DNA of 64,000 nucleotides from Rhabdornis inornatus (GCA_013397075.1 VWZS01005955.1:1-64000); one strand, 5' to 3'. Shown: positions 1 to 10,061, counted from the stretch's first letter. Notes: generated by a model from the sequence alone, not told the origin. Program-made: numbers and translations.

Positions 1-379
1 CCAAGGATTCATGAGCAAAGTCTCTCCTTCACCCTTCTCGTCTGGGACACAGCCGCCATCACCCCCAGCACCGCTGCAGCTCCGCAGGATCACCGCATCT
101 GCCGCTGTCCACCGGGAGCTGGCTGGCACTCATTGCCAACTGGGACGGTAACTGCACCACAGGGGAAAAGTGTCCACAACCAAAAGAACTGTTACTGGCT
201 TGCTGTTCTGTTTGTTGTTAATTTCATAGTNGTAAAGAACTGTTATTCCTATCCCCATATCTTTGCCTGAGAGCCCCTTAATTTCAAAACTTACTAATTC
301 AGAGGGAGGGATTTGCTTTCTCCATTTTAGGGGAAGGCCTTGCTTTCCCTAACACACCTGTCTTTTTCAAACCAGGACA
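1..379 (+). repeat. 5' LTR, 3' part only
   Basis: Bases 1-379 align colinearly with 6353-6765 of the 3' LTR. The upstream half lies outside the window. An N at 231 replaces about 34 bases of TTG/TA-rich sequence present in the other LTR. Divergence from the 3' LTR is uneven: 18 differences in 1-120, none in 121-230, 8 in 232-379 (counted by eye). The LTR ends in CA at 378-379, just before the primer binding site. Confidence 0.88.
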
Positions 380-882
380 GATTTTGGTGCTAACTGTTGG
401 GCCTGAGAGCATCGAGAGGAAAGGGTGGAAAAGGAATAACAGTTCTTGAGTGACCTGATTTTTTGTGCTAGGTGGCACCGTGTTGTCTAGCTTACCCTGG
501 TTTGGGCTGCACATGGTCACAGCTATATCTCACCCATTTGCAGCTCCTTATCTAAATATGGGTCATATAACTGAGGCTATTGTGGCTGTTATCCAGTTCA
601 TTTTGTGGGTTGATAAGATGAGGAATTCATGGATTTTTAACTTCCTCTGGAAGGTGGGCACATGGATTCAGAGCTATTGCACCCTAAACTGTATGTTTTT
701 GGGGTTACTTCAATAGTGGTACTTACTGTGAGGAAGTGACAGCAGGGCAAATTTTCTCCCAACCCATTATCCAGTTTTCTAGGTCCAGCCCACCAATTTT
801 CAAAGGGTTTGAATCATCTAAATGCTAATGATATCATACAGGTTCAACTCCTTTAAATGCTAATGATGCCATACAGTGGCTA
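380..882 (+). other. Proviral leader / 5' gag region, unresolved
   Basis: This stretch lies between the primer site and the first convincing gag frame. An 83-codon open frame at 465-716 has hydrophobic stretches, but no family was recognised. Bases 811-880 contain two consecutive 35-base units that share AAATGCTAATGAT and CATACAG, an imperfect tandem duplication. A splice donor or packaging signal could not be assigned. Confidence 0.5.
385..402 (+). other. Primer binding site, degenerate tRNA-Lys type
   Basis: Five bases after the LTR end there is an 18-base stretch beginning TGGTGC and ending TGGGC. It agrees at 12 of 18 positions with the known tRNA-Lys(1,2) primer site used by betaretroviruses and lentiviruses, and several mismatches are C-to-T changes. 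The placement is right for a retroviral primer site. The tRNA assignment is inference because the site has drifted. Confidence 0.55.
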
Positions 883-1569
883 GTGTTGCTTATATTCACA
901 CTGTTAAACCTGTTCTATTCAACCTTCAGAGATAAGGGGAGATTGGCTTGGATAACCACCCTGATACCTACCCCAGAAAATAGGGATGCTGCCGCAGAGC
1001 CTGACCCTGCCCCACAGCCCACCTCAGAAACTAATCACCCAGAGGCGGTAGGGGTTTTGGTGAAGGAGATACATGCGATGAGCCAGATGCTGAAGGAGTA
1101 CATCTCCTCAGCGAGTGAGAAACCCTCCCCCTGCCTTAAAGAGGAAGAGTCCGATGGTGCTGCAGTGGAACCTACAAATGTTACAACTGTCCAGGTTCCA
1201 GCTGAACTGCAAGGGCAGTCACAGCCAGCAGCAGTTGCCTTTGTGGAAACAAAGAAGTCTAAGATGAAATCAAAGCACCCAGTTAATAAGGAGAAGAAAG
1301 GAGGGCCTTCGCAACCAGCAGGGGAGCCAGAGGTTGAGATCATCACCAAGTCCCTGTGGTATGAAAGTCTCTATAATCTGCAAAAAGACATTGTACAAAG
1401 GGAGCATGAGGCTTATGCAACCTGGTTACTCCAGGTCTGGGACCTGATGGGTACAGACATGCAACTGGATGGTACTGAGGCAAGGAATTTGGGACCCTTG
1501 ACCCAGGACTCAGGTCTGAGTCAGGTATTAGTAAGGAAGCCAGGGCCTCTTTCTGGGAGCAGCTTCTAA
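883..1569 (+). pseudogene. gag: gag remnant, N-terminal and middle part
   Basis: Open frame of 228 codons in the position of gag. The N-terminal third is rich in Pro, Ala, Glu and Thr. A Lys-rich stretch (KSKMKSKHPVNKEKKGG, about residues 127-143) precedes a more structured C-terminal part with the segment SLWYESLYNLQKDIVQ. This fits a matrix-to-capsid linker layout by position, but no domain is certain. The frame ends in TAA at 1567-1569, and gag-like sequence resumes in another frame from 1569, so a frameshift splits the gene. The start at 883 is only the first Met of the open frame; the true gag start may lie upstream. Confidence 0.6.
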
Positions 1570-2294
1570 TGAGTGTAAGAGAGAGGTTTGTCCACAGAGA
1601 GAGAATGCAGGAGCACCATCATAGAATGTGCTGGACGACCCTTGAGGAAGGGATCCAACAGCTAAGAGCAGTGGCAGTATTGGAGGTACTCTTTGGGAGG
1701 GATGGGCAGCATGACAATCACCCTGACAAGATCAGGTGTACAGGGCAGATGTTGTTGAATCTGGCAAACCTAGGGCCATCTCAATACACCACCTTCACTG
1801 CAACAATTAATGCTGATAACAACCAAGAGACAGTGGGTTCGGTCGTAAACAAGCTTAGAAATTTAAAGAGTATGATCAATTGCCCGATGCAGGCTCATCT
1901 GTAATTAAGAGCCTCCACAAGGAGATGAGGGAGGAGGTGAGGAGGAAAAGTTCCCATATGACACCTGTGCAAGTCACAGGCCTCCAGTGTCAGAGCCCAA
2001 CATTCCCCAGCTAGGGAGAGAGAATACACCCCATGAGCTGACCTGTGGTTCTTTCTGCACGACCATGGGGAAGACATGGGAAGGTGGGATGGGAAACCCA
2101 CTTCTGTCCTGGCAGCACGGGTGTGTCAACTCAGGGAGGGAAACACTAACCGAGGGAGTTCCACTAAACTGAAGATAGCCTCAACCTCCCATGACCAAGC
2201 TGCCAAATATTACAGAAGGGAGGATGATCTGTCAGATTCCCTTGAAGGAACCTCCACTATTAATGCCCAGGAAGGAAATGATAACCAGAGCTAG
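1569..2294 (+). pseudogene. gag: gag remnant, capsid C-terminal and nucleocapsid-like part
   Basis: A 111-codon frame (1569-1904) continues gag-like sequence. The segment with PSQYTTFTATINADN, followed by a helical TVGSVVNKLRNL stretch, resembles the C-terminal half of a retroviral capsid. After a stop at 1902-1904, related sequence appears to resume in the same frame class at about 2043-2294, with HDHGEDMGRWDGKPT and a polar tail. That is where the nucleocapsid should be, but no intact CCHC zinc knuckle is visible. Several stops separate the pieces. Assignment rests on position and composition. Confidence 0.55.
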
Positions 2295-2551
2295 AGGGAC
2301 CCTGCCTCTAGCCAGGGAGAGGCACGGGAAAACCAGGTCTTTTGGACGGTGTGAATCTGATGGCCTGGCACATCAGAGCCACAAAAAACGTAGGACATTA
2401 GTTGATACTGCTGCACAGTGTGCCCTAATACGATCAGGACATGTGGGGGCAGAACCTGTTTCCGTTGCTGGGGTGACGGGGGGATTGTAGGAATTGACTC
2501 TGTTGGAGGCTGAGGTAAGCCTGACTGGGAAAGTGGCAGAAACATCCAATT
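2191..2551 (+). pseudogene. pro: Retroviral aspartic protease remnant
   Basis: A 99-codon frame at 2191-2490 carries LVDTAAQCALI, the position of the retroviral protease active site; the usual D-[ST]-G triad reads DTA here. The frame stops at 2488-2490. The C-terminal part of the protease (ALYILGIDFL) is found in a different frame, at the start of the next segment. The gene is therefore frameshifted and has an altered active-site triad. In the intact family this enzyme is a homodimeric aspartic protease that cleaves Gag and Gag-Pol. Confidence 0.7.
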
Positions 2552-3347
2552 GTGACTGGCCCAGAGGCATTGTATATTCTAGGCATAGACTTCCTCTGGA
2601 ACAGCTATTACAAAGACCCAAAGGGACTCAGGTGGGCTTTTGGAATAGCTGCTGTAGAGGCAGAGGGCATTAAGCAATTGAAGATCTTGCCTGGACTGTC
2701 AGAAAACCCATCTGCAGTGGGACTCCTGAAGGTGGAAGAGCAACAGGTACCAATGGCCACCTTGACAGTGCACTGCCAGCAGTACTGGTTGAATCAAGAT
2801 GCCGTTGTCCCCATCCACAAGATGATCCATGAGCTGGAGAGCCAAGAGGTGGTCAGTAAGGCCCACTCACCCTTCAACAGCCCTATTTGGCCTGTGCAAA
2901 TCTGATGGAGAGTGGAGATTGTCTGTGTACTATGGTGCTTTGAGTGAAGTGACCCCACCGCTGAGCACTGCCATGCCGGACATGCTGGAACTCCAGTATG
3001 AGCTGGAGGCAACAACATGGTATGCCACCATTGACATTGCCAATGCATTTTTCTCCATTCCTCTGGCAGAAGAGTGCAGGCCGCAGTTTGCTTTCACCTG
3101 GAGGGGCGCACAGTACACCTGGAATCGACTGCCCCAGGGGTGGAAACACAGCCCCACCATCTGCCATGGACTGATCCAGGCTGCACTAGAAAAGGGTGAA
3201 GGTCCAGAATATCTGCAGTACGTTGTTGACATCATTGCGTGTGGGAACACAGCAATGGAAGAATTTGAGAACGGAGAGAAGATCATCTGGATTCTGCTGA
3301 GAGCTGGCTTCGCCATCAAGAAAAGCAAAGTCAAGGGAACTGCCTGA
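2552..3347 (+). pseudogene. pol: pol remnant: reverse transcriptase fingers and palm
   Basis: Two overlapping frames (2552-2905 and 2829-3347) carry a recognisable retroviral reverse transcriptase. The first holds the protease end, then the fingers segment SPFNSPIWPV, and is then frameshifted. The second holds motif A (ATIDIANAFFSIPL), motif B (LPQGWKHSPTICH) and motif C. Motif C reads YVVD in place of the usual Y-x-D-D, so the first catalytic Asp is lost. The frame stops at TGA 3345-3347, with thumb-like sequence continuing beyond in the same frame. RT identity is certain; activity is excluded by the frameshift, stop and active-site change. Confidence 0.93.
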
Positions 3348-3894
3348 ATGATCCAGTTCCTGGGAGTAAAGTGGCAAGACAGACGGCATCAGATTCCCAC
3401 TGAGGGCATAATTTAGATCATCACAATATCCCCACCGACCAGTAAGAAGGAAACACAAGTTTTCCTAGGTGCCATAGGCTTTTGGAGAATGCACATTCCT
3501 GAGTACATCCAGATTGTGAACCCTCTCTACCTGGTCACCTGCAAGAAGAAGGATTTCCACTGGGGCCCTGAACAGCAGCAAGCCTTCGCCCAGATCAAGC
3601 AGGAGATTGCTCGTGCGGTAGCCCTTGGCCCAGTCAGGATAAGACCGGAGGTGAAGAATGTGATTTACTCTGTAGCTAGAAACAAGGGTTTGTCCTGGAG
3701 CCTTTGGCAGAAGGTGCCTGGTGAGACTTAAGGCCGACCACTAGGCTTCTGGAGCTGAAGTTAAAGAGGGTCTGAAGCCAGCTACACTCCAAAAGAGAAG
3801 GAAATCTTGGCTGCCTATGAAGGAGTTCAAGCTGCCTCAGAGGTGATTGGCACAGAAGTACAACTCCTCTTGGCACCTTGACTACTGGTGCTAG
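3348..3894 (+). pseudogene. pol: pol remnant: RT thumb and connection
   Basis: This continues the palm frame after the 3345 stop. The thumb/connection part has MIQFLGVKW at its start, TSKKETQVFLGAIGFWR, then FHWGPEQQQAFAQIKQEI in the open part at 3489-3731. A second in-frame stop (TAG) lies at 3414-3416 and a third at 3729-3731. Decayed connection-domain sequence can be followed to about 3888. There it is cut by an antisense LTR insertion at 3895, and pol resemblance resumes at about 4231. Confidence 0.85.
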
Positions 3895-4224
3895 TGCAGG
3901 GGTTTTCGAGACTTCCCCCTAGCTCCAGATTAGCTCCAATACTAGGAAGAAGCCTCTGTCCCAGGCATGGACAGAGTAAAAGATAACAAAAGAGACTCTT
4001 TCCCCCCTGGGGAGAATTTGAGGTTTATTTCTTGTGAGCTTCCAGGAGCAAAAGAGGGCGAGGTCAGGGGACATAGGTCTTTTCTAGGGTCTGGAAGGGG
4101 GCGGGGGGAAATTGGATCTCGGCCAGCTAAGCACTACCAGAGGGGAGAGGGATCAGACCACAGGACATTACAGGGGTCAGAAAGCCTACCATTTTCAATA
4201 CATCTAGGACAGTGAATTACAACA
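3895..4224 (-). mobile_element. Solo LTR nested in pol, antisense
   Basis: This 330-base block has no pol resemblance and interrupts an otherwise colinear pol. On the - strand it begins TGTTGTAA and ends CCCCTGCA, the TG...CA form of an LTR. It has an AATAAA on the - strand (plus positions 4024-4029), about 130 bases before its 3' end. It is flanked by TGCTAG (3889-3894) and TGCTGG (4225-4230), a 6-base target-site duplication with one mismatch. There is no internal retroviral sequence, so it is a solo LTR formed by recombination between two LTRs. The family was not recognised. It must be younger than the host provirus. Confidence 0.8.
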
Positions 4225-4907
4225 TGCTGGGGTGGATATTCAAAGCGAAGGTTCCCTCTATCCACCATGCCACAAATGCCACATGGAGCAAGTGGATTGC
4301 TCTCATCACACAGCGCACCCGTACTGGAAACCTGAATCACCCTGGGATTTTGGAAATAACTACAAACTGGCCAGAAGGTGAACATTTTGGTCTCACCAAT
4401 GAAAGGGAGCAGGAACAAGTGACCTGGGCTGAAGAAGCCCCACCATACAACCAACTGCCAGCAGATGAAACATGCTATGCTGTCTTCACTGATGTTTCCT
4501 GTCACATTTTGGGGATCAACCGGAAGTGGAAAGCTGCCGTATGGAGCCCCGCATGACAGGTTACACAAGCTACCGAAGGAGAAGGTGGGTCAAGACAACT
4601 TGCTGAACTCAAAGTCATTCAGCTGGCCTTGGACATTGCTGAAAGAGAGAAGTGGCCAAAGCTCTACCTCTATATTAATTCATGGATGGTAGCCAATGCT
4701 CTATAGGGTTGGCTGGAAAGGTGGAAAAAGGCTAACTGGCAACGTAGGGGAAAACCAGTCTGGGCTGCTGATGAGTGGAAAGACATTGCCACTCGGGTAG
4801 AGAAGCTACCTCTGAAAGTCTGTCGTGTAGACGCACATGTCCCCAAGAATCAGGCTAATGAGGAACACCGAAACAACGAGCAGGTAGATCAAGCTGCAAA
4901 AATAGAG
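4225..4907 (+). pseudogene. pol: pol remnant: RNase H
   Basis: After the nested LTR, pol resumes in one frame (4212-4556 open) and continues in the same frame past a TGA at 4554-4556 and a TAG at 4704-4706. The RNase H fold is visible. The first acidic site is in AVFTDVSC, the Glu site in AELKVIQLALDIAE, and the last motif is CRVDAHVPKN. The third acidic position, usually within T-D-S, reads INS (LYLYINSWMVANAL), so a metal-binding Asp is missing. In intact viruses this domain degrades the RNA strand of the RNA:DNA hybrid. Confidence 0.85.
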
Positions 4908-5431
4908 GTGTCACAGATAGACTTAGATTCACAACTCAAGGGAGAGTTGTTCCTAGCCCGATGGGCCCATAATGCCTCAGGTCATCAGGGTAGAGATGCC
5001 ACCTATAAGTGGGCACAAAACCAAGGGGTGGATTTAACCATGGACAGTATTTTTCAGATTATCCATGACTGCGAGATGTGTGCTGCCATCAAACAGCCCA
5101 AGTGGGTGAAGCCCGTATGGTATGGGGGGCGAGGTCCAAATATTTACATGGTGAGGCCTGGCAGATTGACTGCATCGCACTGCCTCAAACCCACCAAGGT
5201 AAGCGCTACATGCTGACCATGGTGGAAGCCACCACTGGATGGTTGGAGACCTACCCTGTGCCTCACACCACTGCCCGGAATACCATCTTAGGCCTTGAGA
5301 AGCAAGTCCTGTGGGGGCATGGTACCCCTGGAGATGTAGTATACTGGATAGCCAGGGAAAAGAGCAGTTTGAGTTTTCTCAGGCTGCTCAAAGGAAAACA
5401 GAAAGCAAAAATAATTAATAACAATGTCTAA
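4908..5431 (+). pseudogene. pol: pol remnant: integrase, truncated
   Basis: The zinc-binding N-terminal domain is visible in the frame at 4908-5216: paired His in AHNASGHQG and paired Cys in HDCEMCAA (HHCC). A frameshift near 5130-5160 moves the coding sense to the frame at 5078-5431. That frame has the first catalytic Asp of the D,D-35-E core in WQID and the following LTMVEATTGWLETYPVP. Resemblance stops after GHGTPG (about 5333), before the second Asp and the Glu. The rest of the frame is low-complexity and unlike integrase. The missing core may be truly deleted or lost with the assembly gap at 5468. Confidence 0.85.
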
Positions 5432-5468
5432 CATCTGTGACATTGTGACAGGAGGGATGTGTGAGAAN

Positions 5469-5793
5469 GGACAATACTGGGGGTTAGTTTTTCCTTTCCT
5501 CTCTGTCTGTGGAATTTTTTCCCCTTTGACATACTAAGAAGCACTGATGGCTAGGTCTTAGCAATGATGGCTAGTTACAGGGGGAGGGGGAGCCTCCCTG
5601 TTTTCTTGGGAGTTTCTCTCACAGGGTGGGAGGCGGGAGGAAAGGGGATACACAGTGAGATTAGAAGCGGGTAAAGGAGGGTGAGGGCCAGTTGCTGACT
5701 CTCGCTTGCTTTTGGCTCTTGGAGGAGGACGGCCGCTGGAAAACCTCGCTCCGCCATCCCAACGCCGGGAGCTGCCTCTTCCGGTGTTGGACC
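5469..5793 (+). repeat. Misplaced LTR fragment between two Ns (probable assembly artefact)
   Basis: These 325 bases are identical by eye and without indels to 5948-6272, the 5' part of the 3' LTR. Both ends coincide exactly with single Ns (5468 and 5794). To the left is integrase-side internal sequence; to the right is sequence that looks like the end of pol. A real LTR fragment in that place would be unusual. A small contig scaffolded or duplicated into a gap explains it better. Confidence 0.75.
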
Positions 5794-5794
5794 N

Positions 5795-5946
5795 ATGGAT
5801 GGTGAGATCCGATGCATACCTCAAGGAGACCTTGTTTTGGGGTGAACTCCATATGATGCTGTGCCTGTATCTGTAACTGCATGTATGTATATAATTTAAG
5901 GTTTAATTTTGATGTAGCATGATGTTATGGGGAAAAAAATTTGGGG
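5795..5946 (+). other. End of pol and polypurine tract
   Basis: The first 48 bases after the N read MDGEIRCIPQGDLVLG then a stop, which resembles the C-terminal end of avian endogenous retroviral integrase (recognition from general familiarity, moderate certainty). About 100 bases of AT-rich sequence follow. A purine-rich tract at 5929-5946 (GGGG A7 TTT GGGG) directly abuts the 3' LTR start and is the likely plus-strand primer site. There is no room for env. Confidence 0.6.
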
Positions 5947-6765
5947 TGGACAATACTGGGGGTTAGTTTTTCCTTTCCTCTCTGTCTGTGGAATTTTTTC
6001 CCCTTTGACATACTAAGAAGCACTGATGGCTAGGTCTTAGCAATGATGGCTAGTTACAGGGGGAGGGGGAGCCTCCCTGTTTTCTTGGGAGTTTCTCTCA
6101 CAGGGTGGGAGGCGGGAGGAAAGGGGATACACAGTGAGATTAGAAGCGGGTAAAGGAGGGTGAGGGCCAGTTGCTGACTCTCGCTTGCTTTTGGCTCTTG
6201 GAGGAGGACGGCCGCTGGAAAACCTCGCTCCGCCATCCCAACGCCGGGAGCTGCCTCTTCCGGTGTTGGACCCTGCACCCCTGCTAGCACACTCTCCTGC
6301 TTCAGTTTGTTATTTCCAAGCATCCTGTTGGAGCATTGGGACTGACACTGCTCCAAGGATTTGTGAGAAGAGTCTCTCTTTCACCCTTCCCATCTGGGAC
6401 ACAACCACCATCACCCCCAGCACCACTGCACCTGCGCAAGATCATCTCATCTGCCCCTGTCCACTGGAAGCTGGCTGGCACTCATTGCCAACTGGGACGG
6501 TAACTGCACCACAGGGGAAAAGTGTCCACAACCAAAAGAACTGTTACTGGCTTGCTGTTCTGTTTGTTGTTAATTTCATAGTTGTTGTTGTTTTGTTTTG
6601 CCTTGTTATATATATTAGTAAAGAACTGTTATTCCTATCCCCATATCTTTGCCTGAGAGCCCCTTAATTTCAAAACTTACTAATTCAGAGGGAGGGATTT
6701 ACTTTCTCCATTTCTGGGGAAGGACCTGCTTTCCCTAGCCCACCTGTCTGTTTCAAACCAGGACA
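5947..6765 (+). repeat. 3' LTR of the provirus
   Basis: About 819 bases, beginning TGGACAATACTGG and ending AAACCAGGACA. Its last 413 bases align with the partial 5' LTR at 1-379. The U3-like part is GC-rich around 6160-6260. A TTG/TTTTG and TATATATA tract lies at about 6583-6615. No canonical AATAAA was seen. The target-site duplication cannot be checked because the left flank is outside the window. Confidence 0.88.
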
Positions 6766-9700
6766 CTCTCATAGATTTGGACCCCTCTGAAGAAAGATTA
6801 AAATTATATGCAAACAATCTGTGCTCCACACATAGACAAACATTGCAGATATGTAAGAAATTATAAATAAGTTAATTGTGTTGTAACTGTGCATAATCTC
6901 ATTAATTGTTCTCCACTGAAGTCATCATTAACTGAGTGCATGCACAGAGCTGCCCAGTAGTGTTTCCTAGCAGCACTCATCATTAAGGACTTGGCATTAA
7001 GTGAGAATGGTTTACACAGAGCCAGTTAGATATTGTAATTTTCATCAAACAGTACAATACTTTTGTCTGTTCTGATTAAGAACCACATTAATTTTCTAGC
7101 TTAAGATCCAGTGACAAGTGTAAAAGCAATTTTTTCATTTAACATATTGAAGTATCAACATTACCCAGTATGAAAAGGAAAATCATAATCCTAATGCAGC
7201 AAATTACCATTATATCTATTCTTTATGTCCCTAACCTGGGATTTTTGGACAGTAAATTTGAAAGCTATGTAAATTGAATAGCTGAATGATCTTTTTTCTG
7301 CCTCTAATACCACCTCTATTTGAAGAGAAAATTATCTCCAGTTTTGTGTTACATATTATTTTAGTTAACTAGTCAAAGGAAGTAAATGGTAAGAAATAAT
7401 ATCAAATTTTCCAATATCACATGCTAATTCAGAGACAGAACAAGGGCATTTAAACATTTTGTAAGTAGTTCAAAGGTAGTCTCTAGTGATCATGTAAAAT
7501 TTAGACTTCAGCATGAGTTTGCTTATGAAATGCCTTCAGATATCAGCCCACATTACAATCTGTTATTTTGTTTTGTATGAATGTGTCGTGACTAGAAGTT
7601 TAAGTGGTAGCTACAGATAAGATTGAATTCAGTGCTTTAATGATATCCCTTTTCAAATTAGCTCCTGGAAATATTTTCATTTAATTTGCTGAAGTCTATT
7701 GAGAATATAATTCTATTCTGCGCTACATAAAATTAACAAACTTGTGATGTTCAAAAGCCAGTGCCAAAATCTTAATTAAAATCAGTTTTTTTTTTTTTAG
7801 TCTTAAGCATGTTGTCTGGAAAAAAAAGCATCCTGTCTGAAATAATTTTATCTTTGATCTTTAAACACTGAGACAAATTCAGTTGGAATATTTTGCATGT
7901 ATTTCAATTGTGTAGAGTATTTGGGTTTCTCGCTACTCTTCTAATATGTTGCACCATAACACTATTAATTTAGAAGAGTGCCCTTGCTGGGTTCTGTCTC
8001 AGAACATTCATTCTTATTTTCCCTGGTGGGATGGAACTGGGTTTCATTTGCTCCCAAAAATTTTAGTAAATCTGGTATGGAACACTGTATTGTCTTGCTA
8101 CTATTAAGATCAGTTCAGCATCAGTATTTTAACCTTTATGAAATGCATGTCTAGCTTCTGGTCTGTAGGAGTGCAAAAGTCTTCTGAGTGGTAGTGGCAT
8201 GGTTTCACCATGCAGAAATGGTGTGTGTGGGAGGACAGGAGCTGAAAGTTAGAATCCAAAGAGATCAAAAGGATATACATATCTTTTTGTCAAACCTGAA
8301 ATAGCATCTTTTTGATCCTGTAAAGGACAGGAAGAAAGCAGTGAACTGAGATTGAGGGACCTGCAACAGCATTTCTTCTGATCCTTTCTCTGCCATCCTC
8401 TGGGACAGATGTAAGGTACAAACAGACTCAGGTTTGCCCTGCTCATTGTCAGAGCTGGCAACACGTGAGCTTTGTTTGGTTTTAAATTAGAGTGTTCTCT
8501 CTCTCAATCAGTCTTTGTGGAAGAGTTTACATAGATCTATACGTTTTCTTTGTAAACAGAAATGGAAAAATGGAACCTGCACATTTGTTTTTTAACCATG
8601 AACAGAGCTACCTATGTATGCTGGAGCTGTGAAGGGGAGCTGAAGCTGAGACACAAATCTTACAGTTTTTGTTCTTAATGTAGATTTTTAATAGGATTTT
8701 TTTGGTATGGTTTTCAGATAAAATCCTTTCAAGACATCCATTAAATCTAGATGCTACATTGCTCCAGGCCCATATAGCAGTGGTATTTCCCAGATCTTAT
8801 TTTGTTCGATACTTCATATAGTAATCCTAAGTATTTTTGAAATGAGGAATAAGGATCCACTAATTTGTAGTCCTCACTAGGACAGCTTCTTTGGACTGTG
8901 GCCTCCAAATAATCTGAGTACCAAGTGGCACATGAACCGAGTTGGTAAGGATGCCACTGTAGCTATTTCTTGACTGTGATGCTAAGTGAGACAGGGAAAG
9001 CATTTCCTTAGTGCTAGCTTTTCATTGTTATTTGCCCTAGAGTCACATTCAAGTACCTTTCAAAAAGCATGGAAAATACATCAATGAAGTTTTAAAATAA
9101 CTGATTATTTAATATGTAGATAGGATTTTATTGTATATAATTAATGTATTTATTTGCTTTGAGTATTCTTTATTAAATACAGAAGTTTTCTATTACGGAA
9201 AAAAAAATGAAAAAACCCAAAACTCCAAAAGCAAGCCCACCTCAAAAAAAATCTCACCTCAAGTCCCTAGATATTTTCCAAATTAAATTTCATCTCAAGG
9301 TTACTAGCAGATAAAAATTTCACTCAAATCCTCAAATCTATTGCAGCCACAACAGAACAGTTCTAGAGACTGGACACAATTTTCTGAGTTATTCAAGAAC
9401 ATGTTCCAGATATGTTTTTCTAATATGAAGATGTTTTGTGACTGAAGATGAGCCTCCATCCTTTCTTTCCTTTTTCTGCCTTGTTACACATTTCTTGAAG
9501 TGTTCAAGGCATTAGACATTGAATGCTGGACACTGCCTGGTGATAAACTGCAGAGCCTTTGTTTGTGACCCTGCATGAGGAAGAGTCTGAATTTGGAATA
9601 GCAAAGGCCAGATCTTCAGTGTAGAGCAGTGCTTCTACTGTTTGCATGCTTGCGTACATCTCTCTTTCTGAATGAAGTGCTCAGTGTTAGATCTTTGAGG

Positions 9701-10027
9701 AAGTGTGTGGCCTCAGAAATAAAAAAATCCTCAGAGAAAAAGATTATTTAGGTTAATATGATAGTGATTTTGGGATGAAATTGACCCTTCTTGGGATATA
9801 CCCTTGTGGTATATCATAAAAAGCTTAGATGTTCTTAAAGTCAAGCCTATTAGAGCTTCACTGAGCGTTGATCAGTCTTTACCATTTTGGATCCCAATTT
9901 GCTGAGTTGGCTACCTATCTTCTTGCTTTCAAAGGAAGCTTGGTGAGGTGTCCCAGTTTATGAAAGTGATTACAGCCTTCAATGTACTATTTTTGTAGGG
10001 ACCTGAGGTTGTAGGACACCCCCCATT

Positions 10028-10061
10028 AGTGGGCAGACAGGTAGACACCTGTCTGCCCACT
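10028..10061. repeat. Perfect 15-bp inverted repeat, 4-nt loop
   Basis: AGTGGGCAGACAGGT at 10028-10042, loop AGAC, then its exact reverse complement at 10047-10061. It is GC-rich within AT-rich surroundings and would form a stable hairpin in DNA or RNA. Function unknown. Confidence 0.9.

Larger units (their letters stand above)
1..6765 (+). mobile_element. Class II-like endogenous retrovirus, decayed, 5' end outside window
   Basis: Order on the + strand is partial LTR, primer binding site, gag, protease, reverse transcriptase, RNase H, integrase, polypurine tract, LTR. The LTR end at 379 and the LTR at 5947-6765 are recognisably the same family and both end in CAGGACA. The tRNA-Lys-like primer site and pol motifs fit a betaretrovirus-like (ERVK) group common in birds; this is inference from motifs, not a database match. 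Every gene is broken by frameshifts or stops, so the copy cannot encode working proteins. No env was seen: sequence resembling the very end of pol lies only about 110 bases before the 3' LTR. Single Ns at 231, 5468 and 5794 mark unresolved sequence, so internal length and continuity are uncertain. Confidence 0.9.

Noticed and set aside
1567..1571. TAATG overlapping stop-start between two gag frames as a designed reinitiation site
   Set aside because: Gag is a single polyprotein in this virus group; a decay frameshift explains it better.
6185..6667. 160-codon open frame on the + strand
   Set aside because: It lies wholly within the 3' LTR; the hydrophobic tail comes from the TTG/TTTTG tract.
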